Shown one piece after another: positions 12,125 through 24,174 of a stretch of 64,000 nt of DNA. How positions within the stretch are numbered: the stretch's first letter is position 1; each line of letters begins with the position of its first letter. The stretch covers positions 598,790 to 662,789 of the forward strand of contig ML976987.1 in NCBI GenBank assembly GCA_010015675.1, written 5' to 3'. The notes beneath the pieces were generated by a model. It did not search any database. It was not told where the DNA came from and saw only the letters and a program-made list of their open reading frames with translations. The translations under genes and the position numbers were made by a program. Source of the stretch: Byssothecium circinans (lineage: Eukaryota; Ascomycota; Dothideomycetes; Pleosporales; Massarinaceae).

Positions 12125-15014
12125 CTAGCCCAACCGATCCTCCATCAACTCCTGCACCCCTCTCTCCCCCAGCTCCGGGACCAATCGCAATACGATCAAC
12201 TCCACAATTCCAAAAATAAGGTGTTTGTTCAGATAAGCATCATCGAGGCAGTCTAACGACTCCTCCACTTGCCGTAGCTGCTCAACGTGGCTTGCGCTGG
12301 CAAAGAAGACTGCCGCTACTTTAGCTGGTAATAAACTGAGTAGCGTGGCGGCGCATCGGAATTTAATTTGCTTCGCTTCGTCCTCAGAAGGCGGCTGTCG
12401 TGGAGGCGCTAACGCGTTGTTAGGAAAAAGAGTTGCACGAAGGGTGCGGAGCACGATGGGGAGAAAGGCGGGGTTCAGGACTCGCATCTGCATCGTGCGG
12501 GATAGGAATCTAGAGAAAATGGTTAGCTTGGGCAAAAATTCAGTAAAAGAGTGTCCCGTGATTGGTGCGATATGCTGCAAATGCATGCATACATTCCGAT
12601 GAGTGGGCAAATCCGCGGCATATGGTCAGACGACGTATGGATTTTGCAAGGATTTTGAAGTTTTTCAGCAGAGCTAAACCAGACAATGATGCCGAGGTGG
12701 TCAGATGCGACGTCTCGAGTGCAAGATAGAGGGCGGCTCGGTTGTGGTCGCTAGTGTGCGGTGAGGCGCTGCCGCTGTCGCCTCAGCGTTGGGTATTCGA
12801 GGTATGAAAATGGCGCGATCACTCCCCGCGGATGGATCAATCTGACTGTGCAGGTGCTAATTGTTTTGCCCGCCTGGATCGTGACCCACACCCACCCACA
12901 CATTTACAACAGTGGTCGAATTGGGATTGTTGAGCCGTAGTCATATCCTAGGGCAATATCGTGTAGTGCTAGTGAGTCTTGTTCGGCCACGATAATAGGA
13001 CGGAAGCGACATCGTATTCTCACCAACAGGGTGCAAATAACGAGGCGCATTGTTTACTGATCCAGGATGCATGGTGTCCAGCGAGTGAGTGTCGCAACTT
13101 GGAGAGCGGCCAGTTCCGAGTCAATCGTCCCAGTGGGTAGATCAGCCGGGCGCGTAAGCGCCCCGTAGAAACCAGCGCCGCGATAAGACGAGTCAAGCTC
13201 TAAAGTCGCAGGGTTGCGACGCCATGTACAACTAAAGAGATCGACTGGCGATGAGGATAGCTGCGATGTCGGACAACTTCGACGGTCCGACACAATGAAG
13301 GTCAGAGTGGAACGAGAAATCGTAAAATCCGCGCCAAGCCCAAGGCCATGGCCACAAGACGCTTCGACTTGACGCTCGGACGTAGGTGCCAGAGCATGCA
13401 CCGACTGCTGCATACTGACACGGGTGACTGCGTGTGAGGGCTGGCGATCATGAGCATTGGCTGGCGCCAAAGTCAAGTGACCAAAAGCTCATGCGGGGCG
13501 TCCTGCAGCCGAAAACGGGATGTCGCACTGACGGGAACCCTTGGAGCCGCTACCCAACCAGAGGACATTGAGGAATAATTTATAACTCACCTGTCCAATA
13601 CACCATCGGTGTCGCCCACCTTTCCTGGCCCGACCAACGTTCCCCAATGCAGCAGTGAGATGACGCCTGAAAGCCAAGGCATTCGTACACTCAGCCCAAC
13701 AAATTCTGAAGCGCAGCTCCACAAACTCATGCTTACGATGGGCCGCTTCGTGTCCGCTAAACGCCTCATTTCAGTCGGTTCTGCTTGTAGCAGCTTCGAT
13801 TGGTATCCCTCTTCGACCGGTGACTGGCATCCAGCTCCTGTAACGGATCTCGATGGTAAAGAAGATGTTGCAACAGCCATAATCGTTGCGCGCATCGCGG
13901 TTCCTGCAAGAAAGACGTATTGGATAGTCATCCAGAAGAGGGCGGTAATAGTCATGGGTGTGTTGCTATACCGTCTTATGTTGTTCACTGGGGAATGCGA
14001 AGTTCCATTGCTGCTTTGTTGATCGGTCGAAGGGGTGAGCAGTCCATATCGCTGCAGACGGCTCAATGGTGGTTCTGCGTTTGCATCGTTTGATTGGAGA
14101 CCCTTCTCTTTTCCACCACCAGTCTGGACAACCTCAGCTATTCTCGTGATGCCCTCCCATAGTAGCCACCCTTCGCACGCTTTGCCACTAATACCGTTTC
14201 CAAGGATCATCTCCGCGAATATCTCAGACACTAACGAGCGGAGGCATGCATTCTGCAAATCCTCGGTCGGAAGAAGCACAACCAACACTCCCTGAACGAG
14301 CAGCTGGCGCCACGCGGACTCGCTCTCCCGCTGCTCGACTACACTGGACGGCATTGTGTCCGTCGGAACCGGTGTAAGCGCAGGATGTGGACGGAGCGTG
14401 TGATAAACCACACGAGGATCTGAAACGAGCGAATGCTCATAAGAGGCCTGCTGCTTTGCGAGGCGGAATGCTATGAAGTGCCATTAGAATGATGGTGTGC
14501 TTCTCATTAAGATGAAGAACCTACTGCTAAGATGTCCTTCAACAAGCTCAGGAATCTCATCGAGTAGGAGTGCCTCCAGATCAATCTTTCGCAGTCGCTG
14601 TTCCAAACCCCTTGTGCAATGCGCGATAATCTGGATGACTTCGTTGACGAAGACATGGTCAGGAGTAATTTTCGAGTACCACGTCTGTACAAACTCTTTG
14701 ATGATGACGGCAATGAGCGCATATAGCTGAAGATCAATCTCATTAGAGCTGGTCAGAGGAGGGAGCACATCCTCGATAGGACGGGGGGTATTGCGTCCTT
14801 TCTCGCCGTTCCCAAGGAGTACATCGTGTGAACATAGAATCCGCCTAACGAATGCTGCAGTGGCTCTATCAGATGCGGTATCAGTTTGACGCGCCGCCGC
14901 ACCGGCGCGAGCCTGATCAGACGGTTTTGCCTCTGCGGTCCCAGTGTCTGATGTATGTAAAGCTGGTGGCTCTCCTTGATAGAGAACCCCCTCCCGGAAT
15001 GCCGTTTCAGTCAT
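12125..15014 (-). CDS. PXA (PX-associated) domain protein
   Basis: Probable membrane-trafficking protein; PXA domains occur in sorting nexins and in fungal Pxa1-type proteins of the endosome/vacuole system. Exons on the minus strand are 15014-14525, 14470-13591 and 12509-12125, joining in phase to 584 aa. The N-terminal third carries the PXA pattern: IDLQLYALIAVIIKEFV, then TWYSKITPD and LLLDEIPELVEGH, continuing across intron 1 into FRLAKQQASYEH and HPALTPVP. A hydrophobic segment (TITALFWMTIQYVFLAGTAM) could be membrane-associated. The last exon has the family-like FLSRTMQMRVLNPAFLP. The second intron is 1,081 bp, about ten times the usual length here, although donor (GTGAGT), acceptor (CTAG) and phase all fit. 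The gene starts 277 bp from divergent MED10. The exact cargo or role is unknown. Confidence 0.85.
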
Positions 15015-15291
15015 CGCCGGTCAATTTTCATCGTTGCAGCCGCTATCATCGGAACAATATAATGATATACCTGTGTAAACTGTCGATTCAATGCCGAGGT
15101 CGTGAGTAGAAGCGGGTGTGGTTGTCAAGCGGACCAGAGTTGATTAAGATGAGGCTGTGGTGACGTTGCGGGGATGGAAAAACCTGATCTCCGGTCTTGG
15201 CAGTCACGTCTCCACACGAAAGGCATCGAACTTCCGATCTCGCCAGACTAAAACACGACTCTGACCACCACTGCACAACCGAAGTTGCACA
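15015..15291. promoter_or_regulatory. Shared divergent promoter region (PXA gene / MED10)
   Basis: Only 277 bp separate the start codons of the minus-strand PXA gene and plus-strand MED10, so promoters and 5' UTRs of both must lie here. No TATA box is obvious. Coregulation is an inference from spacing only. Confidence 0.6.
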
Positions 15292-15847
15292 ATGGCACCG
15301 CAGGCTTCAAGTATGTGTATATGATATGCTCGATTTGTGACCAGAACTGATTTTATAACAGCCCCGATCGCCAGTGTCGAAACACAACTCAAAAACATTG
15401 TGCAAGGTCTGTACAACCTAATGGTCCAGTCCTATGACCACCGCGGTGAGCCGACTCAAAATGCTATCAAAGCTGAAATGTACGTCACGTTCAATGTTCA
15501 ATATGTAAGAGTGTGATGGGGAGGCTGACAGATGTTTCAGGCAATCGCTTGTGCAGAACATGGTCAAGCTATCACAAAGCGCTCCCTCGGTGAACATTGA
15601 CATCCCTCCCGAGGTGACGTCCTATGTGGAAGGGTCACGAAACCCGGACATCTTCACTCGAGAGTTTGTCGAGACCGTACAACGCATGAACCAGATGCTA
15701 AAAGGACGTACTGAGGCCTACCGCTTGCTCCAGGAGACGCTCGCGAGGGATCTCATTGACGGCATCCCCGACCTGAAGGACGATATCACCATGACAGTTG
15801 AAGCGACGGGAGGCAAAGTGCCTCCACCAAGAGCTGCCATCACATGA
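15292..15847 (+). CDS. MED10: Mediator complex subunit 10
   Basis: MED10 (yeast Nut2), a subunit of the Mediator middle module that links activators to RNA polymerase II. Exons 15292-15310, 15362-15479 and 15541-15847 give 147 aa, a usual length for fungal MED10. Family features visible are TQLKNIVQGLYNLMVQSYD near the N-terminus, QNMVKLSQSAPSVNIDIPPE, the signature SRNPDIFTREFVETVQRMN, and the helical tail around LKGRTEAYRLLQETLARDL. The start MAPQAS is encoded on a 19-nt first exon, and both introns keep phase. It diverges from the PXA gene. A nuclear general transcription role follows from the family. Confidence 0.93.
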
Positions 15848-18009
15848 AGAGAGAAGGGGAGGCTTTGGAGAGCGACTGTGACGACTCGCATTGAGCGTGA
15901 GCCCCGCATCATACGACTCGTACCATTTGCCGCACTATGGCTCCTTCCTTGTCCCAAGTTGATGTCAGCGATGAGCTTTCCGCTTCGGCCTCTTCCACTG
16001 CAGCTGGTTCGCGAACATGTCGCTCTGTTCCCGAATAGTCACGCCATCTCGTCTCGAGATCATCTTGTAGGGTTTAAATCTCTCGGCACAGGCACAGATA
16101 CCGTTAAAACGTGGGGAAGCATGTCGGCCTATCAACCTAGCATGAGGCGAGGATATCGTGGTCTCGGAGTCTTTACGGCTCATCATGATATGCAGGGCAG
16201 ACCTCGGCTCGCCTTCCCATGTATTTCTCACAGAATCTACTCTTATAGCGGCGGATGAATACTGCAACAAACATGTATTGCTTGTTTGTCGGACATTTGC
16301 TTGCAACATGGTGATCCCCGTTTCATATTGAGATCGCGACAGGGATCTATGGTCATTTGGTGGTCTTTGGCCAACACGGATAACGATAGCAAAGTATAAA
16401 TCGTCAATATTACCGCTTGTGGGCATGTATTTCGGCATCGATGACCCTGCTTTAGCCAGACAAGCAGCCCTTTAGTAGACGTCTAGACCGTTTCACGAAG
16501 TCGCCTCTACTACAGCCATCAGCTGAACTGCTCGCCAACATTATCGGCTCCTTCCGCCTTAGCCATTTTCAGACCCTCTGCCAAGTACCTTCGGTCCAGG
16601 CATGCCGCACTTCCTCAAGCTCTCAACATCGAGCCGGATGCTTGCAGATCGAACCTAAGCTTGGTTCTTACGGAAGTGAGCCGGTGCCCGACGCATTCAA
16701 ACCATTATTGAAACACTTGCTTGAAGGAATTGCTTACTTTTTTTAACGGCGGGGCCCGTCCCGTAAGCCGTTGGCTCTGCATCATTGGAGCTACCTTATG
16801 AAGTAGATTGCATACCACGGTAATGGCTAGTATACCTCTTATTTTGGAGAAGGTGACATCGGGTGTCAGAAGCCTAGCCTTCTTTTTTATTTTCCGCCGA
16901 AATAGTTGCAAACGCTCGCAGGGCAGAATGCAACTTCTGTACCTAGCGACCTAGAGCTGTATATCCATGTCCCAATCTACGAAGATCTCGACCTTTTTCA
17001 ACGTCTCACTATTGCTTCCCTAGCCCCCCCGCGTGGGCCTTGTTAGATGACTTTACATTATTACAAGGATAGGTGGCGCATGGCATAGGCATCTGAACTT
17101 CGTCTCAAAACAGCTAATACATTGATGATACAGCGACAGCTACCATTATAGATGCGTTTATATAATTGTGGTTAAAGACAGTCTGGGGAGTCCCTGCGGA
17201 ATACTGCTTACTCTTATAGTTATTTATGTATGTACATCAACTTCGGATGCTTTCATCGCCCGCGCCGACTCGTTGCTTTTCCTCAACAAGAAATTTGCCA
17301 TCGCTCCACTTTCCCAATGTCTTCAAGCTGCGTTTTCTCTTCTCAACGTCCGATTAAACAGTGGGACTAGATGGGCACGGAAAAGCATCCTATTGTACAA
17401 AGGCATGGCACGACTCTTCATTACCGAGCAAACAAGCTCTTGGTCCTATCGCTCAGACTATCATCTTTTTAGGATAGTTAACCTTAATTGAACGTTATAT
17501 AGGCCCATTTTGGCACCTGAAGCACAAGGCGACGCTTTCCCGATTCCTATTCCTATTTGTGTCTGTTAGACGCGTGCATGGTGGGGGAGTAAGATGAAAG
17601 GGTGTAGCTACGGTGATAATAGAGTTTGTGAAGGAGGGGTTCTTTGAAGCGTGCGTGGGGTGGATTGGATGGCGAGGAGACTAGTGAGTGGCTGATCGTT
17701 CATACAATGCATGCTAACGGATCGCCGAACATGACACGTTATCCGAAGACTTCGCAGGCATTGCGAAGATCCAGCCGGCTCAATCAAGCCGTGTTGTACG
17801 GAATAAGGTGTGAAGGCCTCCGATGATTACCCACATTGACAATTTCAGTGATATCTGCAGGGGAAATACACAGAGCAAATTTTGAGTCGAATTGGGGTTC
17901 AAGGGCCGAGACCCCGGCGCGAGTTGATGCACGTTTTTCATCCGTTCTTTCCATGGTCGGCGACCAAAGGGCATTGTGGGGAATCTTCACAAGGGATACC
18001 CTTGTTCTT
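15848..18009. other. Gene-poor spacer
   Basis: No gene supported. AT content rises from about 16.4 kb. A stretch at about 16,490-16,740 reads PSAELLANIIGSF in one frame, faintly F-box-like, but is not followed by a coherent protein. Another open stretch at 17,168-17,491 has an N-terminal hydrophobic run but no recognisable family. Confidence 0.5.
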
Positions 18010-18555
18010 TTAAGTTTGTTGATGCGAAAGCGAAGCTGATGGGATCTTGATGCGTGCGTACACTGGGATAGAACTAAGTAAATGGGGCGTGGTCGCTTTA
18101 TAGACGAAACAAAATGCGGCTATTGATAGAAGTCTATTGAGAAATGATGATTCCGGTTTTGGATCGTAGAAGCGGTCCTCCAGCTGGCTCTTCATCAAGA
18201 ATTGCTCGAGAGTTTCTTTCTGCGAGACCATGTCAAGACCCTACAGTTCCTGATTAGATTCCCATTTAGATTCCCACATATTTACGTGTGCAGCAAGCAG
18301 CACAGGTGACGTCGAAGTACTGTAGCACAGGTAGTTGTGGAATCTGAAGAAGTCTTTGCATGATTTAAGGAAGAAAACTATCAAGATAGAAGTTGTGGCC
18401 ATTACGACTTGAACAACTTCGGTAGAAGACCCAGAGTGGGCCATAATTATGGCGTTTGACCATAATGTATATCCATCCACACGCCCAAGATACTTTTGCA
18501 CTTGAAATACTTCCATCAAATCTATAGTCACGATTAACTCTTTAAGATGTATCAT
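18010..18555 (-). CDS. Hypothetical small protein, possibly spliced
   Basis: Not recognised. From ATG at 18555 a frame runs 104 codons to a TAG, and the same frame continues open to 18010. The stop lies inside a 45-bp segment (18285-18241) that begins GTAAAT, contains CTAAT and ends CTGTAG, so it can be removed in phase as an intron, giving 166 aa. The product would have one hydrophobic stretch (VVMATTSILIVFFL) and a charged tail (KSQLEDRFYDPKPE). The region is AT-rich and no homologue is known to me. It could equally be a gene relic or chance; the evidence is the coincidence of stop and intron signals. Confidence 0.3.
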
Positions 18556-19296
18556 GTACGTCTTCTTTCTGCACTCCGTAAGCAGTAATATAAAAAGCCA
18601 TGCTATACATCTCTCTCCATTAAAAGTTATCGTTTGGCAGAGCTTATGCTTAACACTTCACCATATCTACTTCTAAACTCGTAACCTAACATCACTTAAT
18701 TCGTGAAATCTTCTAGCCTTTGATATTCCTATTGACATATACAATAGTGACAAGAACGGTTACGAGCAGTACTAAATTAAACCCACATACTTCAAGTCAT
18801 GGTGTACATACGTGATATATCTCGCCCTGACAGAAACAGTGTGACAAAATGCTCTATACCATTCTCCGTCACAGCTATTTTTTACCATGTCCTCAAGACC
18901 ATTTTTCCGGACCTGAGAATCACACTAGTGCCCAAGTCTATACACTCAAATCAATTAATCAAAGTATCCACACCAAGGTATTCCCCACGATGAGTGCCTA
19001 TACCAGTCGACGTCCTAGTCCCACCCTAATATCTACACACCGACACCACTATCATAAATACTTTGTGCCAGTTGACGCATCGTTCAAATTTCTATATTCT
19101 TCGCACTAATCCGCAATTGATGAATTTGCCAGGGGTACCCGAATCAGTATAAGAGTAAGGCCATAGAGGGAGTTTAAGATTAGATGAAGAACAACAGTAC
19201 TGGATTCAGTGCCTGACGAGACGAATCGCTGCTCGCTAAGACTGGCCTTGCAGACGCTGACAATATATATACTGCTATGGGAAGGGAGCAGTTCAC
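18556..19296. other. AT-rich spacer
   Basis: No gene seen. GC content is visibly lower than in flanking genes. A TATATATA run at about 19,263, some 30 bp before the ATG at 19297, could be the core promoter of the next locus. Confidence 0.5.
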
Positions 19297-20533
19297 ATGA
19301 CTTCACCTTCCTCATGGGCGAGTCCCATCGAGGTCCTGACAATCAGTGACTCGAACCCCCCTTCATTAATAACTCAATCCCCCAACACTACTACAGTTTC
19401 TCTACAACACGGAGGCACAGTGAATCAGCATCAACAACTCTACAGATTCACATCCCGCAAACGTATATCCCCATATGCAAGTCCAAGCCTCCCACTTTTT
19501 TCCGATACACAAACGTCCACAACAAAAGCAACGTACAAAAGTCCCCTGTTCTCGTTCCCAAAAGCACCCCCACCACACTCACTACTTCATATCAAAAAAT
19601 CAGTGGAGGAGTCCACCCGAGACATGTGGTTCCTCCTACCCACCTCCCCCAAACAACCTTCCCCCCAACAATCTCGCACCACCTCCCCTCCACCAACCCT
19701 CCACTTCGACGACACCGCACCCTGCCTCACCGAACGCCCGCACATCGACACCGTCATCTTCCCTCCCTGTTGGGACACCTACGTCCACACCGAGACAAAC
19801 GGGACTTTCCTGTCCCAGATACAGCACACTTTACGTCTTCCCACGCGGTCCGCTCGAGCATTTGTGCATACTACTCGCGCCGGCCGCGAGCCCTTAGATG
19901 TCGCGGGACTTGTGGCTTGTGCGTGGGCTTGGGGGTTCGAGTTTGGGGATAAGGTAGGTTTGCGGGTGGTGCATTCGATGGATGGCCGGGATGGGGTGGC
20001 GATGACGAATGCGGTTGTAGCCGCTGTTATGGATCCGAGGAGGTTGGTTTCTGGCGCGGAGAGTGTATGGTAAGTCCTCCTTCCTCGTCATGCGTTGTTC
20101 CCTCCCTCATGGCTCTTAGCATCGAGGACCCTATATCCAGACTACCTTGGTAGGCGAGAAACAGGTGGAACGTTAACATCTTAGATCCAGGACGCTCTTC
20201 TCACCGCCCCGCCAACAACAGCAAGATCCTCAAACTCGGAGGCACACTACCACCGATGCGCTCAGTTATACTTCACACTCTTCACGAGCGCCTCGCCCGT
20301 GCCAAACGGAATCCTAGAATGGCATCGCTTTCAAACTTCCTAGGATGATGTGCAGAGGCATCATCGGCTTCAATTAGAGGGCACGTCGGCCAAAATAACA
20401 GGATCTCATCTTTACTTCCGGACTGCGGCGTCTGACGTTGGGCTATGTGTTGCGTACGACGCTTATTTGCGCGCCTGATCGCGAGCTTGAAGATGGGATG
20501 TTCAAGCTTGAGTTCGGCGAGGCTGGGAAGTAG
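19297..20533 (+). pseudogene. Probable decayed gene, family unknown
   Basis: The product is not recognised. Exon 1 (19297-20069) encodes 257 aa, starting MTSPSSWASP and ending GAESV. It joins in phase through a good GT-AG intron (20070-20164, GTAAGT to AACAG) to a frame reading WNVNILDPGRSS, ILKLGGTLPPMRS and ASLSNFLG, which hits TGA at 20346. Coding-like sequence resumes one frame over (ATG ATG at 20345, MMCRGIIGFN). It passes TAG at 20375 and TAA at 20396, then reads DLIFTSGLRRLTLGYVL and DGMFKLEFGEAGK to a TAG at 20531. Both internal stops would be CAG or CAA before a C-to-T change at CpA. This suggests one frameshift plus two nonsense mutations. An alternative is an undetected intron from about 20252 (weak GTTATA donor) to 20401, which would leave a working gene. 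Confidence 0.5.
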
Positions 20534-21037
20534 AATTCGTTATGCTTACAGACAAAATTGCTGTTTCCGACAGCTAGGGTGAAGACGAGCATTGTGGACG
20601 CTTGAAGGAGGACGGATTTGGGGAGAGGATGATTGAAAGTTTGGAGTTTGATGAATGAAACATTAAATGAGGCGGAAAAGTTTGGAGCTCTCGGCGTTGG
20701 TAAGAAGTGCTCGAGTGGGTTAAACGTGGCTTGCGTACCGTTTTGTTTTTATTACTCATCTAGAGGTGAAATTTGTAGCCCTAGCTAGCTGTTACTCTAC
20801 GTTAACAACATTTACACACCGAAAAGTCAGTCAAGATGCACGTAAGACTTGCCTGATGCACTGGTGCTTGCACAGATATTGGTCTTTCATATATATTCTA
20901 ATCGTCACAGTTTACAAAAACTGGCCAGTGAAGTCCACATACAACCCTCTTCGTCGCCATGTAGCCAAACGCCTTTTGTAAATGCTGACGAAGCCCATCC
21001 CCAACCATGCGGTACACAAAAATCCCAGCATTACTTG
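20534..21037. other. Spacer between convergent loci
   Basis: About 500 bp between the decayed gene and the 3' end of the glycosyltransferase gene. I see nothing beyond presumed 3' UTR sequence. Confidence 0.5.
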
Positions 21038-24000
21038 TCAAACACCGGGATATCCAATGTTATCTCTACTGTCATCAATAACGCGGCCGTATCTGCGAGT
21101 CATTAGTTGAGTCCTCAAGTTGGACGATCGACTTACTCAAGTAGCAGCCTAAAAAGCCAAGCTTCGAAGTCTACATTCCTCAGCACCTTCCCCGCCCAGT
21201 CTCTACTTCTCTCGGCAATCTCCCGTGCCTTTCTCTCTCCCTCACTATCACCGTTGCCTCCTTTGTTGTCACCCTTCTTCCCTTTCGCACCCGTCTTCTT
21301 CGGAGGCTCACTTCCGGAGAACCAATGCACAAGGTCAAGATGCTCATCCCCGATGAGACTGAAAGGGATGTAGTGCACCCAAGGTCTCAACCACTCTTGA
21401 TGCCATTCTCTGAAGATCGCCATCTTGTACACCAAGCTCCTACTCTTCATGAAACTGTAGAATCGCCCCGAGAAAGCGTTGCCGTCCATATCCAACAGGT
21501 GCTTATAGTACCATGCGTCCTGGCCATCAACGCGCTCAGTCACCTTGAAGAACTCGTTCTGTGCATCGCAATCGCCGGGATCACATTGCCCGATGTGACT
21601 AAACTTGACGTCGACGAGTGGATCGTAATCGCGACGTTCGACGGTCTCAAGTGTAAATGCTGGATTAGGGGATGTATCGACCGGACTAGAGGATTTCGAA
21701 AGGACGATGAGAGATGCCTTGTCAGGGGCGTTCAGACGGCGGACGACGCGTTGACGATGCTGGCGTCTCCAGCCTCCATTGCGACTAAATCCACCCGTGG
21801 TAGAGCCGCGCCAATAGAGACTGTTTGTCTTGTTCTCCCAAGTCGTATCGCGATCGTCACTGTATCCCACCTTACCGAACCAGTACCACGGGCTCGGAAA
21901 CAGAATGTCCTGAAAGGTTGAGATCTTGGATTGTGAGAAGACGGGGGTAAGCTCGTGAATGATGTTGAAAGCGTTGGGTCTTTCGAAAAAGCCAAAGGTT
22001 GATGAGAGGGAAGGGGAGTTGCAGATGTCAGAGAAAGCGGTCTGATTGTAGACATAACCAAGAGGGCTCGCGGCATATGAGGTCAAGTTGTCTGGGACTT
22101 GATCCTCAAATTGCTGCGCTTGGGTATCGGCAGGACATGACAACCGGGCATGAGTCCAAGTCTGCTGGTGAGCAAACCGATTGAAGCGTGTATTGGGGCT
22201 TTCGTCAAAGCGCTTGCCGTCGTTCATGTCCGCTGGTCGTGAAGAGAACGAGTTCCTAGGTGACCTGTTCTTGCCAACAGCGGGCAATACTTCGTCTCGA
22301 GCTTTAGCTACCATCGCTGATAACAAATCATTTGGAACGACGACTCGGGGTTCATCGTGGATATTGAAGCCTAGGTCCATATCAGGGAGATACTTGATGA
22401 AGCTATCCAACATCTTTGTCGTTGCCTGCTGTTGCCAATCGGGACCTCCCTCGATCTTTACTACTGCACCATCTCGGATCATCATTCCCATCAACGCACT
22501 ATCCTCGTGCCCGAGCGCATATTTTATCCGCGCTCGGATTGTGGAGGGTTTCAGAGCCCAGTATGGAAGCAAGGCTTGGGTGATGGTGTCAAACTCGTCG
22601 ATGAGCACAACCTCGTTACGAGTAGCGAATTCATACCACTTGTCGAAATGGGGTGGAGGTGCAATACCATTCCGGAGGCGATAGTTCTGAACAGCTTCGC
22701 CCAAAGATTTGGATTGTGTTTTGATCAATGTTTCAAAATTTTTCTCCGCCGTCCTGATCATCTGAGAAGCGGGGTGTCCGTTCTTCAGGTCCATGGTAAT
22801 CGGATCAAGAGGCGCCTTTGGATGACTCGTTTGGAGTCTAGGAGTTCCTTGATTACTGCTCAAGAGCAAAGAGTTGGAGGGTCCAGAAACATTTCGGAGA
22901 AGGGCAAAGCATATAGAAAAAGCCGTAATTCCGAAAATCATACGCCTGAAGCGTAATGAAGAGCGGATATCGACAAGAGAAGACGAAGTATTAGACAAAA
23001 GAAGAAGAGAAGACGCGGAGTATATGACGGTGAACCATATGCCCGGCAACGAAGGTGCTAGGCGCAGCCTAGCACATATGCAAGCAAAGACAGTTAAAAA
23101 AGAGGTGTGCAGGGGACCTTGCTGGCTAACCTGTGGGGCAGGAGTCAGTCAATGGTCCTCACATGGCGAAAGATTGATTTAGGGATACAGGAACAGTTTG
23201 AAGGCAAGCACTTACCAAGACGAAAGTCAGTACATGAACAATAGCATTGACGCAGATCATCCAGAGAACCTGCTGTATCGTCCGGTGGTAGTGAAGCACC
23301 TTCCACCCACCAGGGCTCCAAGGAAGCTCCCGCAGCACCGATTGCCAGGAGATAGCGTAGCGCGTGATACGTGGCTCCATGAGCCACGAAGCCACCCCAC
23401 AGACCACAACCATGACTCCTGCGACGTCTCTTAGCACAGCGAATTTTTGCTCCCTTTGGGCTCCCGTAGTGGTCGGAGATCGAGGTGTACTCTTCCCGGA
23501 TGCGGGGCCACTCTTGCCGAGTAAAGCATCATCTCTGCAGAATTTCAAGATGCTGCTAAGGAGGGCGAGGCCGGTCGCAGCGAAGATGATGCTGCTTATG
23601 CCGAGAGCGGTTGTAGCAGACGTGTTAAAGCGCGTCGATAACACGACACTCGCGGAAGCTATTGTGGTACCTATAAGCCAGAAAGAGCGGGTAGGTGTCC
23701 TCCCTTCTGGACCAGGGGTATCGCTGGGGGACTCGGTCGTGGTAGCGCGCGTGGGTAGTACGGCGTATTTACTCAACAACTCGTTCTCTGAGAGGAGAGT
23801 GACCAGTAAGGGAAGAAGGCCCTAAATCCAATTAGCCACCTCTGTCTTATTTCTGACCCATATAGCTACTATAATACCTTTGTCGACCATATGCCCTCGC
23901 GATCGCAAGCAGCGCTGTCACATATCTGCGACAAGGCCAGAAAGCCACCCGTCAACCACGCAGCCCTCCTCTTTCCCTCATTGCTGACCTTGAGTCCTGC

Positions 24001-24174
24001 CCAAAACAACGCAGGTATGCAGGCAATCGCCCACGAGACGGAAGCGACAAGAAGCTGGTGCTGGTCGGGGGCGTAGGCCTGAGCTATCGCGGCAGAGCCG
24101 GCGTAGAGTAGCGGAACGAGGAGGCTGTGGTTTTTGCGCGCATTTTCCACGATCCTCGCAGCGATCGCGTGCAT
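21038..24174 (-). CDS. GT90 (CAP10-like) glycosyltransferase with multi-membrane N-terminus
   Basis: Likely Golgi/ER glycosyltransferase of family GT90 (Cryptococcus CAP10 and beta-1,2-xylosyltransferase Cxt1 relatives), probably acting in glycan or glycolipid synthesis. Minus-strand exons 24174-23878, 23821-23216, 23130-21137 and 21092-21038 join in phase to 983 aa. Residues 1 to about 350 hold a series of hydrophobic segments (for example LLVPLLYAGSAAIAQAY, FWLIGTTIASASVVLS, VAGVMVVVCGVASWLM). The C-terminal half is the GT90 domain, with SLYWRGSTTGG, RQHRQRVV and the end signature YIPFSLIGDEHLDLVHWF. A fourth, 55-nt coding part follows GTAAGT at 21136 and supplies YGRVIDDSRDNIGYPGV, which I recall as typical of family C-termini. 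Without it the frame stops in the donor site. Donor sugar and acceptor are unknown. The ATG choice is the first after the open frame and is less certain. Confidence 0.88.

Noticed and set aside
16490..16740. Faint F-box-like stretch (PSAELLANIIGSF)
   Set aside because: Too short, with no continuation; chance similarity is likely.
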